From: Mucilaginibacter mali
GTDB lineage: Bacteria; Bacteroidota; Bacteroidia; Sphingobacteriales; Sphingobacteriaceae
Assembly (NCBI RefSeq): GCF_013283875.1
Contig: NZ_CP054139.1
Location: forward strand, 744,001-808,000
Reading direction: 5' to 3'
DNA length: 64,000 nucleotides
Shown here: positions 16,364 to 25,423 of the stretch, in pieces
Position numbering within the stretch: position 1 is the stretch's first letter
Layout: each line of letters opens with the position of its first letter
Notes under the pieces: generated by a model
What the model was told of the DNA's origin: nothing
Databases searched by the model: none
What the model saw: only the letters and a program-made list of their open reading frames with translations
Program-made: the position numbers and the translations under genes

Positions 16364-17566
16364 ATGATAACCAATAAACCAGAAGAGAATCCCGTTGGGG
16401 GTAAACTATCATTTGAAAATACCGAAATAGCGTTTAAACACGCGAGTAATAACGACCTGAAGCGTGCCTACTGGCTTTTCAGGGCCATAAATATCAATTT
16501 TTTGGTAAAGATCGGTCCGCCGATAACCAACTTTGCCATGAATATAGGCTTGCCCATAAAAGGTATTATTAAGGCCACCATATTTAAGCAATTTTGTGGC
16601 GGCGAAACCATTGCCGAATGCGACCCCACCATCAAAAACCTGGCATCAGGCGGGGTGGGTACCATCCTCGATTATTCGGTTGAAGGCGAAGACGATGAGC
16701 AGGTGTTTGACGAAACCCGCGACGAGATCATCCGGACCATCATCCGCGCCACCGGCGACAAAACCGTACCCATAACCGTTTTTAAAATAACAGGTGTAGG
16801 CCGTTTCGGTTTGCTGGAAAAGCTGGATGCCAAACAAACCCTTACCGCCGAAGAGGAGATGGAATGGCAAAAGGTACAGGCACGCGTAAAAGCTATCTGC
16901 GAGAAGGCTTTTACTGCTAACGTCCCCATCATGATAGATGCCGAGGAAAGCTGGATCCAAAATACCATCGACGGTTTGGCCATTGACATGATGCGTGCTT
17001 ATAATAAAGCCAAGATCATCGTATATAATACTTACCAACTGTATCGGCACGATAAGCTGGCATCGCTGATGAGTGATTTCGCGGTAGCCGAAGCCGAAGG
17101 CTTTATCCTTGGTGCTAAACTGGTGCGGGGCGCTTACATGGAAAAAGAGCGTAAACGCGCCGCCGAAAAAGGTTACGAATCGCCGATACAGCCCGATAAG
17201 GAATCAGCCGACCGGGATTATGATGCCGCCTTATACTTCTGTATTGAAAACATTGAAAAGCTGGCAATAGTAGCCGGTACCCATAACGAGCAAAGTTGCA
17301 AAATGCTGGCTGCTTTGTTAGATGAACACCAGATACCACACAATCATCCGCATGTTTACTGCTCGCAGTTGCTGGGTATGAGCGATAACCTGAGTTTTAA
17401 CCTGGCCAACGCGGGCTACAATGTAGCTAAATATGTTCCGTACGGGCCGGTTAAGGCGGTGTTGCCGTACCTGTTCCGCCGTGCGCAGGAGAATACGGCC
17501 ATTGCCGGGCAAATGAGCCGCGAGCTGAACCTGATCATCAAAGAGAAAAAGCGCCGCGGTATTTAA
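16364..17566 (+). CDS. proline dehydrogenase family protein
   Basis: The 400-residue protein is a single-domain proline dehydrogenase that oxidises proline to pyrroline-5-carboxylate with FAD. Characteristic parts of its TIM barrel are MIDAEESWIQNTIDGLAIDMM (about residues 190-210), the FAD-contacting KLVRGAYMEKER (about 257-268), AGTHNEQSC and the C-terminal YVPYGPVKAVLPYLFRRAQEN (about 368-388) with the substrate-binding RR pair. Pyrroline-5-carboxylate dehydrogenase is not fused or adjacent. It is divergent from the S4/aroB operon, and its last 4 bases overlap the convergent DinB gene. Confidence 0.93.
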   Translation: MITNKPEENPVGGKLSFENTEIAFKHASNNDLKRAYWLFRAININFLVKIGPPITNFAMNIGLPIKGIIKATIFKQFCGGETIAECDPTIKNLASGGVGTILDYSVEGEDDEQVFDETRDEIIRTIIRATGDKTVPITVFKITGVGRFGLLEKLDAKQTLTAEEEMEWQKVQARVKAICEKAFTANVPIMIDAEESWIQNTIDGLAIDMMRAYNKAKIIVYNTYQLYRHDKLASLMSDFAVAEAEGFILGAKLVRGAYMEKERKRAAEKGYESPIQPDKESADRDYDAALYFCIENIEKLAIVAGTHNEQSCKMLAALLDEHQIPHNHPHVYCSQLLGMSDNLSFNLANAGYNVAKYVPYGPVKAVLPYLFRRAQENTAIAGQMSRELNLIIKEKKRRGI

Positions 17567-18042
17567 GTGCGGATCACATCGGTATCAGCCGGGATGTAGC
17601 CCATCAGCCGGCTCATGGTTAGTATTTGCCCCTTGTGGTGAAACTCGTGCGTGATAACATGGGTGAACAACTGTAAAGGCGTGGTATTTAACAGGGCCTT
17701 CCTGCTGCGCGGATATTGGGTGATGGGCTGGGTATAGTCTGCCTTGTATTTATCAAGAAACATTGCCACCTGTTCATCTATTTTTTGATAGATGGCACGG
17801 ATCTGTTCTATACTTTTAATATCCTCATCGTTAAAATACTCAACCGGGTGCTGCGTATCAAAAAATACCAGCCAGTGCAAATAGGTATTGGCCGAATGTA
17901 CCATCAGGCTAACGATGGTGTTATTATTAAATTCGGCAACAGGCTTAAACAGATGGGCGCTGGCCATGTTGCTGCAATAGCTAAACAGCGCGTCTCTGGC
18001 GCCCTGTATATTTTGATATTGCAATTGCAGCAGGTTTTCCAT
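17563..18042 (-). CDS. DinB-family four-helix protein
   Basis: The 159-residue protein (ATG at 18042, with a GTG codon directly before it) has the DinB/YfiT four-helix-bundle pattern with three possible metal-binding histidines: VHSANTYLHW near residue 50 and HEFHHKGQ near residue 130. Members include thiol-S-transferases and many uncharacterised metal-binding enzymes. It follows the HAD phosphatase gene with stop and start interlocked within a few bases (TAGTGATG), so the two are co-translated. Its end overlaps the convergent proline dehydrogenase gene by 4 bases. Confidence 0.85.
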   Translation of the reverse strand: MENLLQLQYQNIQGARDALFSYCSNMASAHLFKPVAEFNNNTIVSLMVHSANTYLHWLVFFDTQHPVEYFNDEDIKSIEQIRAIYQKIDEQVAMFLDKYKADYTQPITQYPRSRKALLNTTPLQLFTHVITHEFHHKGQILTMSRLMGYIPADTDVIRT

Positions 18043-18044
18043 CA

Positions 18045-18674
18045 CTACAACAAGTTTTCGTTAGCAAATTTTTGGATCGTATCCGGAGCTTTCATCAGGT
18101 ACGTGTGGATGCCTAATTTTTTTGCACCCTCCAGGTGTTGCGGACTATCATCAATAAACAAGGTTTCGGCGGGATCGAGGTTGTTTTCGTCCAGTATTTG
18201 CTGAAAGAAATCGGCATTGGGTTTGCGCTTACCTACCAGGTGCGAATAGTACACCTTTTCGAACAGGTGATCGTTACCCTCGAAATTGAACTCGCGGCGC
18301 AGGTAGTTCATGATATGAGTGTAGTGGATATCATTGATATTGCTCATTAAAAAGGTGCGGTATTTGCCCTTTAGTTTCAATAAAAGGTCGTGATTACCCT
18401 CGGCAATACCCAGCAATAAACTGTTCCAAGCCGCATCAATTTGCTCGTCGCTCAGATTTTTATTACCTGCCGCGGCCCTGATATGGTCGCGGAATTGGAC
18501 TGAAGTGATCTCGCCCTTATCATAAGCGTCAAAGATCGCGTCCTGTTGCAGGTGGCCAAAAAACTCGCCCGAATTATTGACCCCTAAGGCATTAAATGCA
18601 TTTTGCGTGCGTGAAAAATCTATGCTGAAGATGACGTTACCGTAATCGAAGATGATGTTTTTGATGGGCTGCAT
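18045..18674 (-). CDS. HAD-superfamily phosphatase (HAD-IA type)
   Basis: The 209-residue protein starts with the HAD nucleophile motif IIFDYGNVIFSID (residues about 8-20), has the motif-II serine/threonine in FLMSNINDIH (about 109-118), the lysine GKRKPNADFF (about 148-157) and the acidic motif LFIDDSPQHLEGA (about 172-184). A helical cap lies between motifs I and II. It is therefore a probable small-molecule phosphatase of the YihX-like group, where the second aspartate of DxD is replaced by Gly-Asn. It forms an operon with the DinB gene. The substrate is unknown. Confidence 0.9.
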   Translation of the reverse strand: MQPIKNIIFDYGNVIFSIDFSRTQNAFNALGVNNSGEFFGHLQQDAIFDAYDKGEITSVQFRDHIRAAAGNKNLSDEQIDAAWNSLLLGIAEGNHDLLLKLKGKYRTFLMSNINDIHYTHIMNYLRREFNFEGNDHLFEKVYYSHLVGKRKPNADFFQQILDENNLDPAETLFIDDSPQHLEGAKKLGIHTYLMKAPDTIQKFANENLL

Positions 18675-18792
18675 ATGCGTTTGTTATAGTTTAGGCAAAG
18701 ATATTAGCTAAAGGCAAACAGCCAAGTTTTGTTGATATGTAAACAGGAGATAAAGAAAAAGGAGACGACTATTTTTTAGTTATCTCCTTTTG

Positions 18793-18866
18793 TGCGCCCA
18801 CCTGGGCTCGAACCAGGGACCAAAAGATTATGAGTCTTCTACTCTAACCGACTGAGCTATAGGCGC
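18793..18866 (-). tRNA. tRNA with CAT anticodon (Met, elongator; Ile2 not excluded)
   Basis: The minus strand folds as a complete tRNA. The 7-bp acceptor stem is GCGCCTA with TGGGCGC (one G-U pair), the D-arm is AGCTCAGTCGGTTAGAGT, the anticodon loop CTCATAA, and the T-arm CCTGGTTCGAGCCCAGG. CCA is not encoded, as usual in Bacteroidota. A CAT anticodon is shared by elongator Met, initiator Met and lysidine-modified Ile tRNAs. The first pair is a normal G-C, which argues against an initiator, and a covariance model would separate Met from Ile2. It stands alone between the HAD gene and the GH30 gene; the rest of the 427-base gap shows nothing else. Confidence 0.95.
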
Positions 18867-19101
18867 GGGTATCGGTTTGTAATTTCCGGCTGCAATTTTA
18901 CGCAAAATAGGGCAAATTGCAAAAATGCATTTCATTTATTTTATAACGTGCTGTTTTACATCGTTAAAAAACTATAAGCGGGTGAAAAGAAGGGGGATTA
19001 CAAAATATATCTGACGGCTATCAGGCAAAAAAGCTTTAATAAGCAGATCGGTCTTTTGCCGTCCCCGGCAACCATATAGAATGCCTTAATTTTATCAGTT
19101 G

Positions 19102-20658
19102 TTAATTAATAACAATGGTAGATATCGACCTTGCCGGCAAAGTAATTTGCTGCCCATAGGCTTGTTTTGGCGAAGGCGCCATATTTAACTCACTACCATT
19201 TGCAGTTAAATATTGGGTTTGTACGGTGTATTTCTTTTTCGCGTTGGCTACATCAACATTTAGCGCCACATCGGTAGTGTCGTAATTAATGCTAACTACT
19301 ATCAATTGTTTGTTATCGGTGTAAGCGCTTATCAATAGTTTATCGTTGGCGGTATTTAAGCTGGTAATTACGCGTTTCATGCCCGGGCGTACAAACCGGC
19401 TGTAACTGCCCAGCGCCCAAAGGTTTTTAGTAGCGGTAAATTCGCCATCTTTAAAATCGGGCGCTGCTTTAAGCGCTATTAAATAGTAGCGGGTGTCAAA
19501 GTCGGCATTGCCTGGTTCGTAAGCATTCCAGTATTGCCAGGCAGTGGCATTACCAACCGTAAGATCGGTATGTATCACTTTAGCCAAAAATAAAGCACAA
19601 TCCATGGCTGTTCTTCGGCCCTTAGCCCCATCTTTATAACCATCGCCCAGCATGGAGTATTCGGTTTGCCAGTAGTTTACCTTGTGTTTTTTAAATTGAC
19701 CGGCCAACTGCGCGCGCGTATCGATCAGGGTGCTATCATTGGTTTCGCTAAAATAGCTGTGCCCGCCAAGTATAGCGGGGACATGATTTAGTTTGCGCAG
19801 GTTGTAAGTGCCGGTACCGCTAAAAAAATATTGTAACTGGTGTGCTGCCGGCCCTTTATCGCCGTATAAATAGGTGAGTTTGCCGGCTTCGGTCAGCAAT
19901 ATCTTTGTGTTTACACGGGCCTTATCCAACGCGGAGTTTAACGATCGGGCTACATGGTATATTTCCCCATTTTGCCATGGCGATCCTTCCTGGTCGCCTT
20001 TTTTATCCGTGTGCGACCAATCCCACTGCGGTTCGTTCACCGGGCTGATATAATTAAAATGCAAGCCCTTATCTTCAAAGTGCTTAAGCACATCGGTAAG
20101 GAATTTGGTGTAAGCATCATAATCATCGTCTTTAAGGTTAGCTTTAAAATCGTGCTCGGTTTTAAAACCCAGGCCATTTTTGGTAAACTGCACCGGGGGC
20201 GAATTTGAAAAGGCGATCAAATTGGGTACGCCATAATCATGCGCTTTTTGCAGGAAAAACTGGTAGCCCGCCTGCTTTGTCCAATCGTATGTCCCATCAC
20301 GGTTTAAAAAGCATTCGGTACGCCTTCTAAAATCCCTAATATGGCTGCTGTCGCCCTGCTCAAAGGTACCCGCGCCAATGTTGAAACGCCATGCCGATAG
20401 CCCTATACCCAAAGGCGCGCCTTGCACATCTGTTTTTTGGCTGAACAATAATTCGGCAATGCGTTCCTTTTTCTCCGACGGCCAGTATTTGCCTATTCCC
20501 TCCGAAAACCAACAGCCTGAAGCTCCGATATTATCTATGGTTTGGGCCGTTTGGTTCATGTTGATACTAACGGTATATAGTTTAGCCGGTACTGTTTGGG
20601 CCAAAGCAGATAAGCCGGGGACAAGGCCAAGTATTAAAAAATAGATGTTCTTAAACAT
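19102..20658 (-). CDS. secreted glycoside hydrolase family 30 (beta-1,6-galactanase-like)
   Basis: The 518-residue protein has a signal peptide (cleavage near ALAQ, residue 21), a TIM barrel and a C-terminal beta-sandwich, the layout of GH30. The acid/base is Glu209 in SPVNEPQWDWS, and the nucleophile is Glu333 in NYWQTEYSMLG. The opening IDNIGASGCWFSEGIGKYWP is typical of the branch that includes endo-beta-1,6-galactanases and related enzymes. It probably trims plant or microbial beta-1,6-linked side chains outside the cytoplasm. It is monocistronic, with no SusC/D pair adjacent. Assignment to GH30 is strong; the exact linkage is inferred. Confidence 0.88.
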   Translation of the reverse strand: MFKNIYFLILGLVPGLSALAQTVPAKLYTVSINMNQTAQTIDNIGASGCWFSEGIGKYWPSEKKERIAELLFSQKTDVQGAPLGIGLSAWRFNIGAGTFEQGDSSHIRDFRRRTECFLNRDGTYDWTKQAGYQFFLQKAHDYGVPNLIAFSNSPPVQFTKNGLGFKTEHDFKANLKDDDYDAYTKFLTDVLKHFEDKGLHFNYISPVNEPQWDWSHTDKKGDQEGSPWQNGEIYHVARSLNSALDKARVNTKILLTEAGKLTYLYGDKGPAAHQLQYFFSGTGTYNLRKLNHVPAILGGHSYFSETNDSTLIDTRAQLAGQFKKHKVNYWQTEYSMLGDGYKDGAKGRRTAMDCALFLAKVIHTDLTVGNATAWQYWNAYEPGNADFDTRYYLIALKAAPDFKDGEFTATKNLWALGSYSRFVRPGMKRVITSLNTANDKLLISAYTDNKQLIVVSINYDTTDVALNVDVANAKKKYTVQTQYLTANGSELNMAPSPKQAYGQQITLPARSISTIVIN

Positions 20659-20746
20659 TTGGGTAGGATAACATATTAAATGTAAATCTAAATTTTATAG
20701 TATGCGGTAGGATGGGGGCTTTATTTAACATCCAAACAAAGCTATT

Positions 20747-21268
20747 TCATTTTGTACTTGTATTTATCCAACTAACCATATGCGGGAACGGTTGTGTGCC
20801 CAGTAATTCTGCCTGTTGGTGTGTATGGGTCATGTCGTAATATCCCAAAAGTGGCACTCCTGTTGCGCACGGCCCGCTGTAATTCTCAATAAGGCTTTTA
20901 CTTGACCCATGGTACCCTGCTTCGTGAAAAACCAGCGAAGGATCAAAGCCAAGATGTACGCAGGCTGCATATGACCAAGCTTGTGCTATAATTTCTGATG
21001 CTTGTTCCATATCGGTCTTTTTTCCCAGCATGCCGTTCATCGTAAGTCGACCGGATGGAGGCATGGTAGCTACATGGCCCGCTTCGTGAAGGAGGTCGCC
21101 GGGATATAATAGCCTTTCCTTGTCAATAATCATCACGCCGTTTTTAATGGTAAGGCCGGCCATTACTGGTCCGCTTTCAACAGGTTCCAGTTGATAAGGA
21201 AGACCGATGGTTGTGAAAAAGCTGAGGATCTTATCAATGATATGATCGCGTTCGGTTTGTGTTGTCAT
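20747..21268 (-). CDS. uncharacterised protein with HEAGH zinc-protease-like motif
   Basis: The 173-residue protein has no signal peptide. Its central stretch YPGDLLHEAGHVATMPPSGR (about residues 56-75) contains an HExxH-like HEAGH, followed about 45 residues later by a second His-Glu pair in LVFHEAGYHGSS. HExxH in a helix is the zinc site of many metallopeptidases, but the rest does not match a peptidase I can name, and the second motif is odd. Similar short proteins in Bacteroidota are annotated hypothetical. It is monocistronic, next to the GH30 gene. I do not assign a function. Confidence 0.75.
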   Translation of the reverse strand: MTTQTERDHIIDKILSFFTTIGLPYQLEPVESGPVMAGLTIKNGVMIIDKERLLYPGDLLHEAGHVATMPPSGRLTMNGMLGKKTDMEQASEIIAQAWSYAACVHLGFDPSLVFHEAGYHGSSKSLIENYSGPCATGVPLLGYYDMTHTHQQAELLGTQPFPHMVSWINTSTK

Positions 21269-21712
21269 CGCTAATAAAGTTAACCAAATATCCCTGACAG
21301 GCTTTATTATATAACCATTTTACCTGTTATGCTACATTGTAACATTTTTACAATGTTAAGTTATCCCCATTATCATAACATTCAGTTATTATTTACCTAA
21401 TGTAACGCCCCTACCTTCGCCGCAGATTTATTACTTGCCCGGTAGTTCTTTATAATAAATAAGATCAGTTTAGTTAATAGTTTAGATATAGGAAAGGAGG
21501 CAAGCCTTTCTTTATAAAAAATAAAGCAAAACAGGCTTTGCACGCAGGAGCTGTCAGGAGCATGTTTTAGGTTCGATCCCTTACCTGCAACCAGGCGAAT
21601 AAATAGCCGGTATTATTAAATGCACCAAAATATAACAATTTGGTAACCTGTTGTTTTAACTAATAAGCGCTATTTTACTTCAATTCGCATTGTTTTTCAT
21701 AAACCAACCCTA
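21269..21712. other. 444-base gap with structured RNA-like segment upstream of pit
   Basis: The gap upstream of the phosphate transporter has an AT-rich half (21270-21440), then a structured part. CTTTAT/ATAAAG form a hairpin near 21512-21528, flanked by AAGCCT and AGGCTT, which also pair. Directly after this comes a tRNA-like element at 21544-21593. The last 120 bases before the pit start are AT-rich without clear motif. The whole could be a 5' leader of the pit transcript or a separate small RNA. Confidence 0.4.
21544..21593 (+). ncRNA. tRNA-like element without anticodon arm
   Basis: The 50-base segment has GCAGG (21544-21548) pairing with CCTGC (21584-21588) as an acceptor-like stem. It also has a D-arm-like GCT-loop-AGC, a T-arm-like segment TTAGG-TTCGATC-CCTTA (4 of 5 pairs), and ends AACCA with an encoded CCA. 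Between D- and T-arms there are only about six bases, so the anticodon arm is missing. The only true tRNA in the window has no encoded CCA. It may be a decayed tRNA, a tRNA mimic or chance. Confidence 0.35.
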
Positions 21713-23140
21713 ATGTTGCACACCCTCCAAATGATCTCGCTTCCCTTTATCGGGGATATTGATTTAAGCGGCGCAATTCTTTTTGTTTTCTTTATCTGCT
21801 TCTTCGCTGTTGTCTGCTTCGAATTTGTGAATGGTTTTCACGATACGGCCAACGCGGTAGCCACTGTGATTTATACCCGTGCGCTTAAACCGGCCTATGC
21901 TATACCATGGTCGGGCCTTTGGAATTTTATGGGCGTGTTTTTAGGCGGTGTAGCTGTGGCTATGGGTATTTTAAAGCTGGTACCTTTAAACGAGTTGATG
22001 GCGCTGCCGGTTAATACCGGCGCCTGCTTTGTACTGGCCGTTTTGTTAGGCTCTATTATCTGGAACCTGGGTACCTGGTATTTGGGTATCCCTTGTTCAA
22101 GCTCGCATACATTGATTGGCGCTATGATAGGCTCCAGCCTGGCATTTACCTTATATTATAATAGCAAAGGCGTTAACTGGGAAAAGGCCGGCGAGATCGG
22201 CTCGTCTCTGGTACTTTCACCTTTGGTAGGTTTTGGTTTGGCCTGGATGCTGATGTACCTGCTAAAGAACGTGTTTAAAGCCGCGCACCTGTTCCATATT
22301 CCCCAGGGCGATACCGATAAACCACCGCTGTTAACCCGCTTATTGCTGATCACCACCTGTACGTTGGTTAGCTTTTTTCATGGTAGTAACGATGGGCAAA
22401 AGGGCGTGGGCCTGTTGATGCTTATCCTTATCGCTTTTCTGCCTGCCAAGTTCGCGGTCAATCATGCTATCCCAGATCAGTATATATTAAGCAACCTGAA
22501 TAGAACAGAATTGGTCATCCAGAAATATAACGGCAACACCACAGCCGATCAGAAACTGATCACAGATATGAAGTCGGCTATCACCCAGTCAAAAGCATTG
22601 ATCGATCTGAAGGATCCAAAGCATAAGGCCAATACCTTCGCTTTCCGCAAGCAGTTACAAACAGTAATTAAAAACACCAAAGCCTTATTGGGCGATGATA
22701 AAAATATCGGCTTCAGCAGTGCCGATAAGGACGTGTTGCACCAGTCGGCAGAGGAGTTAACTAAAGTTACCGATTTTGCCCCGGTATGGGTGATCGCTAT
22801 CATTTCGTTCTCCTTAGGTTTAGGTACTATGATCGGCTGGAAGCGCATAGTAGTTACCATTGGCGAAAAGATAGGCAACCAGCACCTTAACTACGCGCAG
22901 GGCGCTACGGCCGAAATTGTTGCTGCGTCAACCATCGGCCTAAGTACAGGCTTCGGCTTGCCGGTAAGTACCACGCACGTATTGTCCAGCGGTATCGCAG
23001 GCGCCATGGTCGCGTCGGATGGTACTAAAAACTTAAATAACGGTACTATCAAAAGCATCGCCATAGCCTGGGTGCTTACCTTGCCAGTATCTATCGCGTT
23101 ATCATTCCTGCTGTTCATGCTCTTCCATTTGTTTGTGTAA
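21713..23140 (+). CDS. low-affinity inorganic phosphate transporter (Pit family)
   Basis: The 475-residue protein is a multi-pass membrane carrier with two Pit halves. The N-terminal signature FEFVNGFHDTANAVATVIYTRAL (about residues 38-60) and the second GSNDGQKGVGLLMLIL (about 223-238) are the duplicated phosphate-transport motifs. ALLGSIIWNL-like and CSSSHTLIG/STTHVLSSG segments recur in both halves. A soluble loop of about 120 residues (about 250-365) interrupts the halves. It moves phosphate with protons or sodium. A universal stress protein gene follows 36 bases later and may be co-transcribed. The upstream leader holds the tRNA-like element. Confidence 0.93.
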   Translation: MLHTLQMISLPFIGDIDLSGAILFVFFICFFAVVCFEFVNGFHDTANAVATVIYTRALKPAYAIPWSGLWNFMGVFLGGVAVAMGILKLVPLNELMALPVNTGACFVLAVLLGSIIWNLGTWYLGIPCSSSHTLIGAMIGSSLAFTLYYNSKGVNWEKAGEIGSSLVLSPLVGFGLAWMLMYLLKNVFKAAHLFHIPQGDTDKPPLLTRLLLITTCTLVSFFHGSNDGQKGVGLLMLILIAFLPAKFAVNHAIPDQYILSNLNRTELVIQKYNGNTTADQKLITDMKSAITQSKALIDLKDPKHKANTFAFRKQLQTVIKNTKALLGDDKNIGFSSADKDVLHQSAEELTKVTDFAPVWVIAIISFSLGLGTMIGWKRIVVTIGEKIGNQHLNYAQGATAEIVAASTIGLSTGFGLPVSTTHVLSSGIAGAMVASDGTKNLNNGTIKSIAIAWVLTLPVSIALSFLLFMLFHLFV

Positions 23141-23176
23141 AACGGACTATTAGTGGTAACTTTAAAATTGTAAAAA

Positions 23177-23998
23177 ATGAAACAGATCCTTGTAGCTACC
23201 GACTTTTCTGCCGCCGCGGCCAATGCTATGGCTTATGCCATGGAACTTGCCAAAACGCTGGCTACCGAAGTTTGTGTGATACACGCCATACACCCTACCG
23301 AGGGCATCGACAATAATACCTATAACGCCATTTTTATTGAAGATTACTACACCAATAAAAGGCAGGCACTTAAAGATTGGGTAGTAGCTTATACCGATAA
23401 CGAGGCTTATAAAGATGTAGAAGTAACTACGCTTTGCGCGGTAGGCTTCCTGAAAAATGTGATCGGCCGTTATATTGACGAGAACCCGGTTGAATTATTG
23501 GTGATGGGCATTACCGGCGCTACCGGCATTACGGGTATTGTAGGTAGTAACGTAAGTATAATTGTATCTAAGGTGAAAATACCCACGCTGATCATTCCGC
23601 TGGAAAGCAAGTTTTCAAAAGTTCCGGCTATAACGCTGGCTACCGATTATGAAACGCGGCTATCGGCCCAGGACGTTAACGCGCTAAACGAAATGACCAG
23701 GGCTTTTGGCTCGGAAAAAATAAAAGTGCTTTACGTGGTTGAACGATCAGATAGCAAATACCTGGAAACCCGTGAGCATCAGCTGAAGGACCTGATAAAA
23801 CATACTTCGCTGGAGTTTAATTATATTAACAACGCAAGGCCGTTAAACGGTATTATTGATTTTGTGGAAGCGCACGATACCGACCTGCTTTGTTTGGTCA
23901 AGCATCACCATAATATTGTATACCGTTTGTTTAATCGCAGCATGGTAAACCAGGTGATGAATAAATCGGTAAAGGCGATATTGGTATTGCATGAATAG
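23177..23998 (+). CDS. universal stress protein (tandem UspA domains)
   Basis: The 273-residue protein consists of two UspA folds, at about residues 1-145 and 150-273. The first is complete: it starts KQILVATDFSAAAANAMAYAMELA and has the nucleotide-binding loop GITGATGITGIVGSNVS (about 112-128), which fits the G-x2-G-x9-G-[ST] pattern. The second is shorter and lacks a clear loop. Tandem Usp proteins are common in Bacteroidota and respond to nutrient or oxygen stress. It lies 36 bases after the pit gene on the same strand, which suggests a link to phosphate status. Confidence 0.93.
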   Translation: MKQILVATDFSAAAANAMAYAMELAKTLATEVCVIHAIHPTEGIDNNTYNAIFIEDYYTNKRQALKDWVVAYTDNEAYKDVEVTTLCAVGFLKNVIGRYIDENPVELLVMGITGATGITGIVGSNVSIIVSKVKIPTLIIPLESKFSKVPAITLATDYETRLSAQDVNALNEMTRAFGSEKIKVLYVVERSDSKYLETREHQLKDLIKHTSLEFNYINNARPLNGIIDFVEAHDTDLLCLVKHHHNIVYRLFNRSMVNQVMNKSVKAILVLHE

Positions 23999-24045
23999 CG
24001 TTTCTTCTTCATCCATTACATTGATATTTAATACTTGTTGCTTTT

Positions 24046-24657
24046 ATGTTTTGGTATGAGGATGAAGTAAGGCGGCTGGAAAGCAAGATAAATCAAAGCA
24101 AAAACCGCCCGGTTACTTTATTTTATGGTAGCTCATCGTTTAGGTTATGGCCCGACCTGGAGAATGACTTCGCGGCCTTTGATCCGGTTAATTTAGGTTT
24201 CGGTGGATCGACGCTTGCCGCCTGCACCTGGTTTTTTAATCGCACGGTTGCTCCATACAATCCGCGGGCCATCGTAATTTATGCCGGCGATAACGATCTG
24301 GGCGATGGCCGCCATCCCGAAGAGATCTTCATTTATTTTCAGCAACTGGCCGTTTTAATAAAAGACCGGTTTGGGGATATCCCCTGCTTTTTTATCTCCA
24401 TTAAACCAAGCCTGGCCCGCTGGGACCTGATAGACGCGCTGAAATACACCAATAATATTATTGAAAGCGAGATCATCCGCCAGGATGAGAACTGGAGCTT
24501 CATCAACATTTTTCAGCTCATGCTGAAAAAGGACGGCCGCCCTAACGAAATTTATTTTGAAAAGGATGGCCTGCACCTCACCAAAGCGGGCTACACCCTT
24601 TGGAAAAGCGTAATTGAAGTTAAACTTTCGTCAATTCTTCATCCCGGATTAACATAA
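24046..24657 (+). CDS. SGNH/GDSL-family hydrolase
   Basis: The 203-residue protein shows the four SGNH blocks. Block I is FYGSSSFRLW (Ser near residue 29), block II NLGFGGSTLA (Gly), block III YAGDNDLGDG (the GxND asparagine) and block V KDGLHLTKAGY (catalytic Asp and His near residue 178). No signal peptide is visible, so it is cytoplasmic or exported by other means. Members hydrolyse acyl esters on lipids or sugars. It lies 48 bases after the Usp gene and 37 bases before a second esterase, so the three may be one transcript. The substrate is not deducible. Confidence 0.9.
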   Translation: MFWYEDEVRRLESKINQSKNRPVTLFYGSSSFRLWPDLENDFAAFDPVNLGFGGSTLAACTWFFNRTVAPYNPRAIVIYAGDNDLGDGRHPEEIFIYFQQLAVLIKDRFGDIPCFFISIKPSLARWDLIDALKYTNNIIESEIIRQDENWSFINIFQLMLKKDGRPNEIYFEKDGLHLTKAGYTLWKSVIEVKLSSILHPGLT

Positions 24658-24694
24658 ACATCATATCGCATCAGGTACTTTGCAGCACCTTGCC

Positions 24695-25423
24695 ATGAAT
24701 AGAAATTACTTACAATGGTATAGCCCGGCGCTTCAAAAAAACATGGAATTATTGGTTTTTGGGCACAGCGGCGACTCCATCTTATTTTTCCCCGCCCGCA
24801 TGGGGCGCTTTTACGATTACGAGAACTGGAGAGTGATTGAGGCCATGCGCCCGAAAATAGAAAACGGATCGGTGCAGATCTACTGTATCGATAGTAACGA
24901 CCGTGAAAGCTTTTACGATCCGGTGGCGCACCCTTACTACCGTATCCAAAGGCAAATACAATACGAGCACTATATCTTAGATGAGGTTTTGCCTTTCATC
25001 AAAACTAAAAATCACGATGCGCCTATTGTGGCTGCCGGTTGCAGCCTGGGCGCCTACCACGCTGTAAATACAGCATTAAGGCATCCCGGCATCTTTAAAA
25101 AAGTGGTGGCTATGAGTGGCCGTTACGACCTTACCCGGCAAATAGGGCATTATAACGATCTGCTGGGTAATTACTGGGACGAGAACATCTACTTTAACAT
25201 GCCCCTGCAATACCTCCCCAACCTTACCGACGAAAACCTGCTGCGCGAGCTTTCACACACCGACCTGGTTTTGGTGGTGGGGAACGAGGACGTGGTAAAA
25301 GACAGCAACACGGCGCTGCATCAACTTCTTATTTCAAAGGGCATAAATTCAACCATGTACTTGTGGGAGCACGAAGCGCACCAGGCCCGGGCATGGCGGC
25401 AAATGGTTGCTATATATTTATAA
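24695..25423 (+). CDS. alpha/beta-hydrolase esterase (esterase D-like)
   Basis: I chose the ATG at 24695; an in-frame TTG lies 15 bases upstream. The 242-residue product has the alpha/beta-hydrolase nucleophile elbow AAGCSLGAYHAVNTALRHPG (Ser near residue 115), the acid in LVVGNEDVVKDS (about 201-212) and the terminal histidine in WEHEAHQARAWRQM (about 226-239). It resembles the putative-esterase/esterase D family, with acyl-sugar or S-formylglutathione-type substrates. It follows the SGNH hydrolase closely on the same strand. A 248-base gap without features separates it from the ulosonic-acid-like cluster. Confidence 0.85.
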   Translation: MNRNYLQWYSPALQKNMELLVFGHSGDSILFFPARMGRFYDYENWRVIEAMRPKIENGSVQIYCIDSNDRESFYDPVAHPYYRIQRQIQYEHYILDEVLPFIKTKNHDAPIVAAGCSLGAYHAVNTALRHPGIFKKVVAMSGRYDLTRQIGHYNDLLGNYWDENIYFNMPLQYLPNLTDENLLRELSHTDLVLVVGNEDVVKDSNTALHQLLISKGINSTMYLWEHEAHQARAWRQMVAIYL

